A stretch of DNA of 64,000 nucleotides. Source: Endothia cerciana (lineage: Eukaryota > Ascomycota > Sordariomycetes > Diaporthales > Cryphonectriaceae). The position numbers and the translations under genes were made by a program. Under the pieces are notes generated by a model. It was not told the origin of the DNA, made no database searches, and worked only from the letters and a program-made list of their open reading frames with translations. Positions 43,713 through 54,161 of the stretch are shown in pieces. The stretch covers positions 203,870 through 267,869 of the forward strand of contig JALRMH010000053.1 of assembly GCA_026119935.1 (NCBI GenBank), in the 5' to 3' direction. The first letter of the stretch is position 1. Each line of letters starts with the position of its first letter.

Positions 43713-44551
43713 AGGTTCTTCCGAACGACACAGGCAACTAAAATAGAAGACGAACCCAAAAAACCTCGCGGGACCCTTGTGGATGAGACAGGAGTCGGGG
43801 CAGAGGAAAACATCGGAAGGGGGGCCTTGTTTTCTTTTACCCCACGCGTCGACTTCGTGTTGATGGGCATACTGAGCATCTGCGGGACAGCACGTGCGAA
43901 CCGGCGTTTTCCTTAGATAGTTTGACGAATTGTAGACCTTAGAAGCTAGAGCTGAATCTATTTTCCGGGTCGTTCGGCTCGGACTCTGTCCTCGACGTCA
44001 AGCTGAGTCCCTCTCCCATCTCCCTCGAGGCCGGGCGTATTGATCGTGGCCAGTCGATCCCGCCCTAGGAGGGCCAGAGGTGCTGTGTCAGGCCTCCCCT
44101 GCAATAGACTGAGGTTCAGTGCGGCTTTGATATCTCCCATCTTCCCCGGCCCAGATGAAGCCTGAAGGGACGCCTTCCCCGACACTGACCGACGCCAGGA
44201 TGCCAACACCACGCCTCGGGTCGACTTGCCTCCCAGCGGCGAACCCAGACCGCGTGCGACCACCACCTTGGAATTCAAAAACACCACCCAAACGCCCCAG
44301 CCGCGCAGTGTCCACCGTTATCGGGTTCCAGACTCCCCTGAGTGCGAGACATTCAGATACGATAGCTCCACGGCCCGTGAACCTCTTGGCCCAACCCGGG
44401 TCCCTGCTGGCCTCGTTCGTCATCAAATCTTCAAATACCGAGCGCAGACGTGTCAACGCATGCATGTCGCCATCTGCCATCATGGTCCCGTGTCGGGCCA
44501 CCACCACTTCCTTCTTCCTGCCCGCAGCTCTCTACCGCGGGGAGCCACCTC
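43713..44551. other. Intergenic
   Basis: 3' flank of the peroxiredoxin gene and further DNA with overlapping GC-driven frames; no supported gene. Confidence 0.45.
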
Positions 44552-44773
44552 TTACGGCCTCGGCAGCTCGGAGCTCACGGGTCCGAACCCCGCGTCGCTA
44601 TCGGACATCATCGACCGCCGGAACATGGACATCGAGAACCGCTCCTCCTCGAACATCGCCTTCTCGGGCGGCGTCCGCGACGGTGACAGGAGCGCGGCGT
44701 CCCCGAGAGGGTCACCGCGCCCGGCGGTCCTCGTCCTCTTGAGTTTGTTGCGCACTCGCCGCCACCAGCCCAT
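44552..44773 (-). CDS. Possible 73-residue basic protein
   Basis: Minus-strand frame from ATG 44773 to TAA 44552. Almost every codon ends in G or C. The protein is MGWWRRVRNKLKRTRT at its start, then a Pro/Ser segment, then EKAMFEEERFSMSMFRRSMM and an end rich in Gly, Ser and Pro. It has no membrane segment. The opposite strand is also open in a register that shares the same wobble position, so wobble bias alone cannot choose the strand. The minus reading was preferred because its start and stop bracket the biased block. Unknown family. Confidence 0.35.
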   Translation of the reverse strand: MGWWRRVRNKLKRTRTAGRGDPLGDAALLSPSRTPPEKAMFEEERFSMSMFRRSMMSDSDAGFGPVSSELPRP

Positions 44774-44843
44774 ACTGTCGAGGCTTCCCTTCCACACGGG
44801 GCTCTTCCCGTTGATGATGATGATGATACCGCGTACGGACACC

Positions 44844-44857
44844 GGGGGGGGGGGGGG
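44844..44857. repeat. G14 homopolymer
   Basis: Run of 14 G in probable non-coding DNA, upstream of the possible small minus-strand gene. Confidence 0.9.
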
Positions 44858-46292
44858 AGGGAGAAGAGGGGGAAGGGCAGAGAGGAAGTGGGAAGGCAAA
44901 AAAAGGGGTCTGTCTGCGATGGTTGAAAAACGAGCGGGATGCTGCCGCCGGACGGCAGTAGTTTTTGTTCAGATGGCAGCAGCGGCCACGTCATGGGCTG
45001 GTTATGCGCGGCCCCTTGCCTCGCACGGCACAACGGGAGGCTGTGCCCGTGTTTCGTTTTGCCCTGTCCTCAGCGATGCATGAACGAAGCTGCGGCTCGG
45101 CAAGGTCCCCTCCCTGGCCTCACGGCCCTCGTTGCTCTCATGCCAGTCATCAAGCTCGCCACGCGACTACGGAGGATCCTGCACGGGCTCGGGGGCGGCG
45201 GCGGCATGAGGAGCGCCGACCACTGCGAGGCCAGCTCACAGCCGCCAAAAGATAATAATAATGATGGAGGGGCTCAACATGACTTGCGCCGTCTGTTCAG
45301 CAAAGCCGGGCTTGATCAGGCAGACCTGGGGTCAACGCCCCATGGGACGATCTTGTCGGCGTCCTGTCGTCGTCGACGTCCGTGGTGGTTTCGAGTCTGG
45401 TTCGACTGGTTGGACCCATGTCGAACTTGGGTAAACGCAGGCGTCAAGAGGACAGTTGAGCAGATCTCGGAAGCATCTCTACTAGCCCCTCGGGAGTGGC
45501 TTGCCGGCAGTAACGGCCAGACTTATCAGATGCCTGACCCTGACGAGGTGCCCAGGTGGGGCCCCAGCGACAAAAGCAAGACCTCGTCTCGTCCAGCGCG
45601 CCTGAAAGCCATTGCCACGTCTTAACAGGGGGCCCCAGCACTAGAGTGTCCGGGCGAGGTGGAAGTACGACTTTGTTCTGCATATATGGGTGCGGCGATC
45701 TTTCTACTATAGTAGGTCCACAGAAGATTCACATATTTGGCATATTCTAAGTCAAGATCGCCTCGATATTCGAGGAACATTTCGAGGCGAAGAGCTTCTG
45801 AGTAGCCTGAATCTTGAATGTATTGCCGGATATCTTACTAGATCGCAAGTTTTGATGGGGGAAGCAAGAGGAGAAGAAGAAAGAAAGAAAGAAAAGAGGA
45901 ACAAATTAGGTAAAAGCTTCTCGGTCCTCTACTTACATACAGAAGTCTCTTACGAATACGTTGCATAGTTACTCTCCGGTGTGCAAATTGCCATTCTGGC
46001 GACTTGACTGCAAACCAAAGCCTTCTTTCTCTCTACGGAGAGAGAGAACAGGGGACAAGCGGACCGGATGCCATTGGCAGGGTTAGTTAATTATCCAAAG
46101 ATTCCAGAAAACCTCATTCTGCCCTTAACATGTCCGTACACAAATCACATGCAACTCTGATTGGTGTGCACTGAGATGAGGGTGACGCGCCGGGTGCACA
46201 TGGTTCGGAGAAAAAAACTTGGTAGGTGGTTGTGGCATCTTCGGTCACATAGACTGACTCGACGGGACAACGCAAGACTCCCTCCTTTTTTC

Positions 46293-46318
46293 TTTTTTTT
46301 TTTTAAAAAAAAAAAAAA
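46293..46318. repeat. T12-A14 palindromic block
   Basis: Twelve T immediately followed by fourteen A, a perfect inverted repeat without a loop, about 260 bases before the cutinase start. Confidence 0.9.
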
Positions 46319-46574
46319 CGCACAAGACGGCAGGACGGCAAACAAGAAACATGACGATGATGTCTAAGATGTACTTTTATGTGTTCGGTCGCCGACAAGT
46401 ACAGTATCACCTGCCCGTTTCAGACGCCCCTACGCGGCGCCAGGAAGCCAACGTGGTTATATCTCAAGAAGGATTGCTCTGAAATAGAGAAGTACTATAC
46501 GTCGTACTGTCGAGGTCTGATGAGCTCGTCTTCTGGGTGATCAATCGCTCCCGCCGTAGCCCCTCCCGTACAAG

Positions 46575-47553
46575 ATGTATAGCCGCATCATCACCCCCGG
46601 CCTGCTGGCCGCCGCCGCCATGGCATCCGCCGCGGCCTCGACGAACTGCACGACGTCCGGGGCACACATCATCGTCACCCGCGAGAGCGGTGCGCCCTCG
46701 GGGACCAGTGCCATGAACATCATAGCCCTGGGCGTCGCGGACCAGTGCGCCGGGTCGGACATCGCCGAGACCCCGTATCCCGCCGAGCTCAACCCGTACG
46801 AGTCGTCCGAGGCGGAAGGGGTCGGCAACCTCACGGAGCTGGTCCTGGACTACCAGGCCGAATGCCCGGACTCCAAGATCGTGCTGCTGGGCTACTCTCA
46901 AGTATACCATCGGACCCCCTCCCCCGCGACCCTGGCGTGACAAAACCCCGTCAGCGGGCCCGCAGAAATTACCTGGAAGACGTGGATGTTGAAACTTGGG
47001 AATAGGGCGCACAGGTCACTGCGGACTTCCTCTGTGGGACCTCCGAGGAGGGCTGGCCAACGACCGACGCCTATGCCGCCACCGTGGCGGACAGTGGTGA
47101 GTAGAACCAACCCCCCCCCCCCCCTTTTCCCCCACGCCCGGGAGCACCGTCTCAGAAGAGGTTTTCCACTGACGAGCGCGTTGGGTAAAGTTGCCGCCGT
47201 CGTCCTGTTCGGCGACCCGAGCTTTGTCAAGGGCCTCTCGTGGGATCTCGGGACCGCCAACAACACGAGTTACTTCCCGCGCCAGAACAACACGGCCTGT
47301 GACCCGGTTGCCGACCAGAGTGAGAGCCACCTTCAGTGAAACAAAGTTTTTTTTTTTTTTTTCTTTTTTTTTCTTCTTCTTCTTTGACGCCTGTAAACAG
47401 TGTGCTGACTTGGCTTGGGCAGTGGTCTCGTACTGCGACTATAATGATCTGTACTGTGACGACGGCACAAGCATTGAGGTTCATGCGTCCTACGTGGAGA
47501 GATATCACACCGACGCGATTGACTTTGTGATCGATCAGCTGGGTGGTTGCTAG
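46575..47553 (+). CDS. Cutinase / acetylxylan esterase, family CE5
   Basis: Secreted serine esterase that hydrolyses cutin or removes acetyl groups from xylan. Four exons (46575-46901, 47006-47096, 47191-47319, 47423-47553) give 225 residues, the family's size. The signal peptide is MYSRIITPGLLAAAAMASAA. The first intron falls inside the nucleophile motif: LLGYSQ ends exon 1 and GAQVTADFLCG starts exon 2, giving GYSQG with Ser 108. The last exon holds the other catalytic residues: Asp 191 in CDYNDLYC and probably His 203 in EVHASYVERY. Paired Cys residues fit the conserved disulfides. GDPSFVKGLSWDLGTAN resembles the acetylxylan esterase side of the family more than classic cutinases, so substrate is left open. 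Confidence 0.9.
46902..47005 (+). other. Intron 1 of CE5 gene
   Basis: 104 bases, GTATAC donor, GAATAG acceptor, phase 0. It splits the GYSQG active-site motif. Confidence 0.85.
47097..47190 (+). other. Intron 2 of CE5 gene, contains C14
   Basis: 94 bases, GTGAGT..TAAAG, with a C14 run at 47111-47124 and a CACTGAC branch site. Confidence 0.85.
47111..47124. repeat. C14 homopolymer inside an intron
   Basis: Run of 14 C followed by TTTTCCCCC, 14 bases after the donor site. Confidence 0.9.
47320..47422 (+). other. Intron 3 of CE5 gene with long T tract
   Basis: 103 bases, GTGAGA donor, GTGCTGAC branch, GGGCAG acceptor. The middle is a T-rich tract (about 47347-47383) with only a few C. Splicing gives DQMVSYCDYNDLYC. 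Confidence 0.8.
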
Positions 47554-48235
47554 GCGCTGCGCAGGGTACGAGACGGGGTCAGGATCCTGGAAAGGACTCT
47601 GGATGGTGTGGGAAGTATATGGGGATTCCACGTGATATAAAAAGGAAGAACACACACTCTGGCAACAAGAACCATTTTCTTTTTATGTGCCAGCGTCTAG
47701 GCCCGTATAGATCGTGTTTCTAGTTGTGACCAGATCGATAATCGGGTTCTCGCTCGAGTCTTGATCACATCCCCTCGCTATGGCTGTAACCGACCGGGCG
47801 GATCGGGTAGTGAGACCTCAATCGGATTTGGGTGAATCGGTACATATTCAGCAAAACGTACTCGTGTACCTGAAATATATCCGTCTTTCATGACGCCAGA
47901 CCGCTGCCATCTACCGTGACCGTGATCATAACCGTGACCATGCGGATCCCTTACATACGCCAGGAGCCCGAGCTTTCCCATCCCCGCCAGAGGTCAATAA
48001 GTAGTTCTATCTAATCACCAGTCGTCTCGTTCGGCCTGAGGCTTGCCTCGGTCTACGTGCATGCTCGAATGTGCGGGTCTTAGCCCGTCAATCGCTGCTT
48101 CGTACAAGAAAACCATCGACACATCGGACAACTTTGGTGACGGGCCATGCCAACCACGACCTGGCGAAATCAGTGATCGTTGCAGTCGATATGTGTGTGC
48201 CGATTTTATCCAGGCCGACTCCGACGACTCCGCGT
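47554..48235. other. Convergent intergenic region
   Basis: No gene seen between the CE5 gene and the unknown gene at 48236. Confidence 0.5.
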
Positions 48236-49750
48236 CTAACAGACCTCAAGCTCATTCCTGGCCTGCGTACGCCTCCTCTTCGGTGTCCTTGGCGACATCG
48301 GAGGAGAAGCAACCGCGACACCCAGACCGCTCGCTAGGGCAGGGGAGCAAGAAGGATCCCTCCCAGGTGAGGCACAGTCGATGGAGTCGAAGCTGGTGTG
48401 GAATACTTCGGACGACGTCTCTCTGCGCCGCTTCAAACTTCCAAGGCGCACCTCGCGCTCCAGCTCTGACTCCCAAGTTTCTATCTCCCCTTCTCTGAGC
48501 TCGGAGAGTTCCTCGTCGACGATCTCGGATCCCAGAGCTTGGGCAAGTCTCTCCTTGAGGCCCAGCACGGGCCATATGGGCACCCTGGTGACTTCGATCT
48601 TCAGGCCGCCGCCGTGAAGAGCATCAGAGTCAGGTGCCTTGGTCGGGTCAGCGAAGCGCTTGAGGAAGACGGCTGACACAACTGTGCTGTAGACAACAAA
48701 CTCAGCCGTGCTGTTATCTTGCGACAGTATCCTGACTGGTACATCCCTGAAGACGGGCTGTGGTGGTGTGGTCTCTGTAGGAGCTGTAGAGCCCTGTGAC
48801 GACTTCTGCGATGACGTCCTGGACGACGACCCAGCATCTTGCGGATAGCACTGTGACTGTGCTATGGCTAGCATAGTCGCGACAAGGTAAGAGTCGTGAT
48901 CGCTGTTTTCCGGCACGAGTCGCTTAGACCGCAGTCTTTGGAGATTCAAGACTGGTGTGTTCATCTGGTCGCCATTCGCCGGCCCAGGCGCAACGCGGTA
49001 CAGATTGCGGCGCACCACAGTCAGGTGCGTTCTGTTGACGAAGGCGAGAACAGGCCGGTTCAGTTGTTGATGACCGCTGGAGCACCTCCAATCCCTGATC
49101 CGGCCCTCATTGCCTTCGCTGCTGCTGCCCGGAATCCGCCCATGGAAACTCGAAGGTTTCGTTGCCACGCTGTCGAAGGAGGAATCAAGACTGTCGCATT
49201 GCTTCCACAGGACGGTGACACGCACAGCATGCCTCAACGTGCGGTTTCCGAAGCGGCATTCGAGGTCCACGTTGCTCTTCGCCTTGGACAAGGTGGCCGG
49301 GAAGAAGGTGCGCATGAATCGTTTGACGGGGTTCGCAGCGAAACAGCCAGGCTTGGGGCTGAGAATGGCCGTGAGGTCTTTGCTAAGCTCAGTCGCGACC
49401 CTGCTCGGACGGGGGGGCAGGTTGGACGACTTGGAGCTGAAGTCCGGCACCGGCTTCTGTACAGGATCGCGATCGACGAAGTTGACGCCGAGCAGATGCG
49501 CATGTGCATCGGTCCAACATATGGGGGTGATAAACAGCGACTCGCCAGAGTGATCGTGCATGATGTCGTAAAGGGACCCCGGCTCAGGACGCACAATGTG
49601 CGCTATTCGCCTTCTTCTTCTCGGCTTTGCATTCAGAGGCGGCGAAACGGGTGTCGCGGGGGTCTGTTGAATCGACATCTGCATGCTGTCCGACTCGGAA
49701 GGCCGTGCGACAGTGTTCTGTGATGAGGGTGGTGTTCTCGGTGAGGTCAT
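48236..49750 (-). CDS. Conserved hypothetical protein, 504 residues
   Basis: Single-exon frame starting MTSPRTPPSS at 49750; the open frame continues upstream to 50212 but reads as non-conserved leader. The N-terminus is Ser/Pro/Thr-rich with a basic patch AKPRRRRRIAH (about 42-52). The best-structured parts are CWTDAHAHLLGVNFVDRDPV (about 80-100) and the segment FVNRTHLTVVRRNLYRVAPG through NSDHDSYLVATMLAIAQSQ. Also ordered is RDVPVRILSQDNSTAEFVVY with YSTVVSAVFLKRFADPTK. The tail has SPRTPKRRRTQARNE, a plausible nuclear localisation signal. I believe homologues occur across Sordariomycetes but I know no function; no catalytic motif or DNA-binding domain is evident. Confidence 0.8.
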   Translation of the reverse strand: MTSPRTPPSSQNTVARPSESDSMQMSIQQTPATPVSPPLNAKPRRRRRIAHIVRPEPGSLYDIMHDHSGESLFITPICWTDAHAHLLGVNFVDRDPVQKPVPDFSSKSSNLPPRPSRVATELSKDLTAILSPKPGCFAANPVKRFMRTFFPATLSKAKSNVDLECRFGNRTLRHAVRVTVLWKQCDSLDSSFDSVATKPSSFHGRIPGSSSEGNEGRIRDWRCSSGHQQLNRPVLAFVNRTHLTVVRRNLYRVAPGPANGDQMNTPVLNLQRLRSKRLVPENSDHDSYLVATMLAIAQSQCYPQDAGSSSRTSSQKSSQGSTAPTETTPPQPVFRDVPVRILSQDNSTAEFVVYSTVVSAVFLKRFADPTKAPDSDALHGGGLKIEVTRVPIWPVLGLKERLAQALGSEIVDEELSELREGEIETWESELEREVRLGSLKRRRETSSEVFHTSFDSIDCASPGRDPSCSPALASGLGVAVASPPMSPRTPKRRRTQARNELEVC

Positions 49751-50977
49751 GGCCGCGGCCTTGTGTTGCGTCGGGGCCACGTCAGTCAATCTGGAGTTAA
49801 ACAGCTGGCCTAGTAGAGGGCTGTGGTTGAATAAAGACCTATGCGCGGTGCGTTCGTTAGTGCTGAGGATTTGACACATGTACGTCGCGAACGGTTCCAG
49901 TGTTGTGTGCCAGGGATCCGGGGCGTGTGATGCTGCTGGCGCCGCACATGTGCAACGAATGCGAAATATGGATGGAAATACACACTCGAGCATTTGCATC
50001 GGGAAGTCTCCCTTGGCGGGATGCCCGACCTCTGAACGGATGCGGTACCAGATCGCGTTAGTGATGCTAAAACGTCCGTGCCCTTGGCGATAGTCGATAG
50101 TCGTGACAAGGCCGAAGCACGTACTGTGCTGTGCAGACGGATGCGGTTTGGAGTAGATACTGGAATGTTGACGCGACGCGACCGGGCTTGGAGACCTTTT
50201 CAATCCCAGCAACTCGCGATGCTTTCTTCCTCAAATAGAATGCAACCCGAAAGGTGGAGACGACGCCGTGACAGATAATAGATCTGCATGAAAAGCATGA
50301 GGAAGGGTGCAGAACGGAGAGAGGCGTGAGCGGGTCGAGACAGGTCGCATAAGAATTAGGGCCGCCAGAGAAGGCGGCCTGGGCTGGCCGCAGGGAGGGT
50401 TTTAACTGTGACGGGAGAAGCACACAAGCGTAGCGGTGGCCACCACCCCGGAGACCCTCCTTCGACGTGTGTGGTAGGATCGGGAGGAGGGACAAGAACC
50501 TTGGAACAAGGCCTGGCATGACACGCACAGGCATGTTGCCCGGCCCAATTGGGGGCGAATGTCTCATGCGCGACTTGGCCCCACCTGGACACCTGGACAC
50601 CCTTTATCCCACCCTCCAAGTTCCAACACCCGACCTGAACCGACGCGAGACCAGACACCAAGTCACGTGACTCCAGGCAACACCAGCCCAGTCCTGCCTC
50701 ACCCATTCCTGCTCCACCAATTGCTGGAGCTGGCTGCTGAGTCAGATGCAGAGAGAGGACCCACTCTGTCCAGACACGGCTAGTGCGGTTGTGGGGCCTC
50801 GGGGAGAGACGTCACCTAACCCGCAGCTGGTCACTGTCGACTCAGGGGGGAAGTCGTAGGCAAGCATTACGGCCCCTCCAAACGAAGCTCCTCTTGACAA
50901 CACGAATAACGGCTCAGACCTCCAACCATAGACCAGAGCTCACCCACGACAGCTTGTCTGGCGGCGCATAAGTCATA
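49751..50977. other. Divergent intergenic region
   Basis: Shared upstream region of the unknown gene (-) and ARPC3 (+). No supported gene; frames here are shadows of a long leader. Confidence 0.5.
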
Positions 50978-51754
50978 ATGCCTGTGAGTGTCCAGATACC
51001 ACCACCTCCCCTCTAGGCTCACCAGAAGGGCCCCAGCTCGAAGCTCCCACCCCTCGTTCACGACACCGCCGCAGACTCACCTTGCTGACCCTCCCCATCC
51101 TTTTAGGCATACAACTCTATCTTCAACGCTGACCCTAACGTCCCGCGCCTGATCGGCAACTTCCCCCTTCTCCCCCTGCGGACAAAGGCCCGTGGGCCCG
51201 CCTACACCCTCCCCATCCCGAACCCACCGCTGCCCCCCAACGAGTCCCCAGACCCGGCGTCCGAGAGCTACGACGTGCTGGACGAGGTCCTGTCGCTGTT
51301 CAGGGCGAACACCTTCTTCCGGAACTTTGAGATCCAGGGCACCGCCGACAGGCTGCTCATCTACGGGATCCTGTTCGTGTCAGAGTGTCTGACCAAGATC
51401 AAGCCGGGCGCCGACGTGCGGACGGCGGGCAAGGATGTCATGAACCTGGCGCTGGACACGAACTTTGCCATCCCGGGCGATCCTGCTTTCCCACTAAATC
51501 AGGTATGTTGCGGCCCAGAGGCCGTGGACGTGATGCGGTGGGGGAGAAGACAGGCCGGCTAACCGGTGGTGGGATAGATGTACGAGCCACCCCGCGACAG
51601 GCAGGACGCCGAGCAGCTGCGCCAGTACATGTCCCAGGTGCGGCAGGAGCTCGCTACGAGGTTACTGGCGAGGGTCTACGCGGACGGAGACGAGAAGCCC
51701 AGCAAGTGGTGGCTGAGCTTCACGAAGAGAAAGTTCATGGGCAAGGCGCTGTGA
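50978..51754 (+). CDS. ARC18: Arp2/3 complex subunit 3 (p21, ARPC3)
   Basis: Structural subunit of the Arp2/3 complex, which nucleates branched actin at endocytic sites and growing tips. Exons 50978-50983, 51107-51502 and 51578-51754 give 192 residues. The first coding exon holds only ATG CCT; the next starts AYNSIFNADPNVPRLIGNFP, the family's strongly conserved start (the usual protein begins MPAYxS). Further family marks are YDVLDEVLSLFRANTFFRNF, DRLLIYGILFVSECLTKI and the C-terminal ATRLLARVYADGDEKPSKWW. Introns of 123 and 75 bases have GTGAGT and GTATGT donors. The gene is convergent with TRM6. The yeast name ARC18 is used for the symbol. Confidence 0.96.
50984..51106 (+). other. Intron 1 of ARPC3 gene
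   Basis: 123 bases beginning after the second codon; GTGAGT donor, TTGCTGACC branch, TTTTAG acceptor. Confidence 0.9.
51503..51577 (+). other. Intron 2 of ARPC3 gene
   Basis: 75 bases, GTATGT donor, GGCTAACC branch, GATAG acceptor, phase 0. Confidence 0.9.
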
Positions 51755-52142
51755 GCGGAAAGATGCGGTGGTAAAAGGGGACCCTGGTTCCGGGAGAGCA
51801 TAGATATGCGTCGTTGATATAGGCCTCAGTACGGGCCCGAGAAGCATGCGGCTCCTGAGCGTCTGCACCAACCGGGAATAGCTCGGGGCCATCTGGGATG
51901 AAGCACTCGATAGCATCAGGCCCTGCGGCTTGCCTTGGTCAGGTAGAGCATCCGCCAGTCCCTCTTGCCTGATATGGAGACCATGCTCAATGCCTGTCTG
52001 GCACGTGCTCTACCAACTCATGCTCAAAGAACCGGCGGGGTATCATTACTTCTATGCAAGCTTTCCTCTCCATGACAATCACGTCTCCACAACCTAGGTG
52101 ATCCAGGGCCGGTACTCCATGATCCAGACATGGCATCAGCCA
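51755..52142. other. Convergent intergenic region
   Basis: 3' flanks of ARPC3 and TRM6. Nothing else seen. Confidence 0.55.
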
Positions 52143-54161
52143 TCAGGCCCCTACACCCTCAGCCGGGTTGCTGGCCTCAGCAGGTGTCCCCTCCGTCGCG
52201 CTCGCACCAGCTCTCCTCTTCTGGAACTTGCCCCTTGCAGCGATCTTACCCTCAGCAGGTTTCGCCCGCCAGGCTGTAAACACATATCCCTCCGCGCCCC
52301 CGCGGGCCGTCATAATGGGGTGTGTCCTGCCTGGCAAGACTTGCCACTTCTTTGCCTTGCTGGTATGCAGCTGTACACCCAGCAAGAGTGTCGGATTGAG
52401 AGGAAACTCCTCCGTGCCCTCCCACCGCTCGAGCTCTTCCGGCGTCTTGCCAACGGTGTCGGGACGCCCGATGAAGGCGGCCCGCCGAGCCACGCTGAAG
52501 CAGTCAACGAGTTTGGCCAGCGGCTCGACGTGCGGGCTGTAGATGGCGACCGGGGCGCCGCCGTCGAGGAGCGGGAGAAGGGGACGCAGCACCGAGATGG
52601 GGTCCATAGTGCTTGCCACTACAAGTCCGCTGAAGCCGCCCGCCCGTGCACTGTCGACGATGTATCGTGTGCGTGCCCAGCGCCGTCGCTTGCGGTGGTA
52701 GTTTCCACGGCGGTTGGGTTTCCAGGAGGCGATCTCCTCGGCACTCTTAGACGGGGGCTCAGTGCTGTAGACGGAGTCGAGTTCGGGCTCAAGCAGCTGA
52801 AGCCAGGTGAGGGTGAGGAGGTGATTGAGTAGTGGGTGTGGCGGGTGGCTCGGGTTGGTGCTGTCGAAATGCCAGTAGTTGAGGTGGGTGAGATTGGGCT
52901 GACCATTTGTGTGGACCAGGGTCATGGTGTTGGTGGAGCTGTAGGGAATGTGAAAGTCGGATTTTCGAGGTTGTGGCTGTCGGCGTCTCTTGAAGGGTTT
53001 TAGGCCGTCAGAGGAGCTCGGTCGTGAGGCCGGTTCCCCAGAATCCTTGGGATTTCCTGCGTGGTCGCGCTTGACGGGTAGAGCAGTCTCCTGTGTGTTC
53101 GCCATGGCGGTGTCCTTGACCTCGGGAGCCTTTGCATCGCTATCCGGCTTTGCGACACCATTCGGGCGTTCTTGCGAGGCATTCTCCGCACTCTTGGCCT
53201 CGGCCGGGTGCAGGACACCCATCCTCTCCGCCAATGCTGCCACCAGCAGACCGCCCGTGTCGTCTATGACCAGATATCTCGTGCCCTCAGGTTGCCTTGG
53301 CTTCTGCACATCCTCGATCTCCATATCACCGGTCATGTCCTTTGGTGGTACCTCATCAAGCGCCGCGAAATCCACTCCACTAAAGTGAACATTCGCCCAG
53401 CAGCCGACGAGCCCGATCATTTCCTCCCTCATCTCCATAATCTTACTGCCGTCCCTCTCGCCCATCCAGAAATTTCCGAAGTTGTTCACATCCACCGGCA
53501 AGACCGTAAACCTCCTCAGAAACTTCTTTTCCTTCAACAGCTTGTACTTGGCCATACTGAAAGTGGTCTTCTGGTCCATGCCGGTATGCGCCAGCATGAG
53601 CTTCGCGATCAGGTCCTGGCCCGAGTCCGTACCGTCGCGCTTCAGCGCCTCGATCTCCTCCCATGTCAGCGTCTGCCGCGCGTTGTCGTCTATGATCTCG
53701 CGGTTCGACCGAACGACCACCGCACCGGTCTCGCTGTCCACCAGACTGTACTCGACGCCATCTGTCGCTGATATTATGTTGTCCTCGGGAGCGGCGCTGT
53801 CTTGTCGCGAGGAGGTGGACTCTTCCGCTATTACGTCGGCGTGAAGCTCGGAGGCGGGCACAACGCGCAGGCGCGTGAAGGAATTGCTTAACGCATCCTT
53901 ATCCTGGAGCTCGTAGGTGAGGTGGTAGGGACGATTTATTATGAGATTGCTCGGAAAAGAGCCATATCTGCCCAAGGAAAGAGTTCTAAGGTCGGCACGT
54001 CAGCACGTCAGCATTCCACGATGACCGGCGGAAGGGCAATTCCAGCGAGAGACGGGAGGGACTACTTGCGTATTTGGGATGATCTGAAGCAGCCGCACGC
54101 TTCCGTTAGGAAGCCGGAGCAGCACCCAAACATTGGGCTTGATCAGGGAGTGTGTTCCCAT
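52143..54161 (-). CDS. TRM6: tRNA (adenine-58-N1) methyltransferase non-catalytic subunit TRM6
   Basis: Partner of the catalytic subunit TRM61; the heterotetramer makes m1A58 in the T-loop of tRNAs in the nucleus, needed for initiator tRNA stability. Exon 1 (54161-54070) codes for SLIKPNVWVLLRLPNGSVRL and LLQIIPNT; exon 2 (53985-52143) continues TLSLGRYGSFPSNLIINRPY. Total 644 residues. The intron (53986-54069) begins GCAAGT, a GC-AG intron; no GT donor gives a continuous frame, whereas this one restores IIPNTTLSLGRYG exactly as in relatives. The Gcd10p domain includes FWMGERDGSKIMEMREEMIG. A long basic low-complexity insert (about 290-370) precedes the C-terminal Rossmann-like half with GFSGLVVASTMDPISVLRPL and APVAIYSPHVEPLAKL. 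Confidence 0.92.
53986..54069 (-). other. GC-AG intron in TRM6 gene
   Basis: 84 bases, donor GCAAGT, branch TGCTGACG, acceptor CTTAG. The alternative GTAGTC two codons later leaves a frame error. Confidence 0.8.

Larger units (their letters stand above)
44774..46574. other. Intergenic, no supported gene
   Basis: Contains a G14 run (44844-44857), a 228-codon plus-strand frame (44939-45625) without motifs, and a T12A14 block at 46293-46318. The cutinase promoter must lie at the right end. Confidence 0.4.

Noticed and set aside
44226..45083. 285-codon plus-strand frame
   Set aside because: Partly mirrors the wobble-biased minus-strand block and partly crosses the G14 run; the remainder has no motif.
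44939..45625. 228-codon plus-strand frame
   Set aside because: No motif, mixed codon bias, no splice evidence; could still be a lineage-specific gene but is not supportable.
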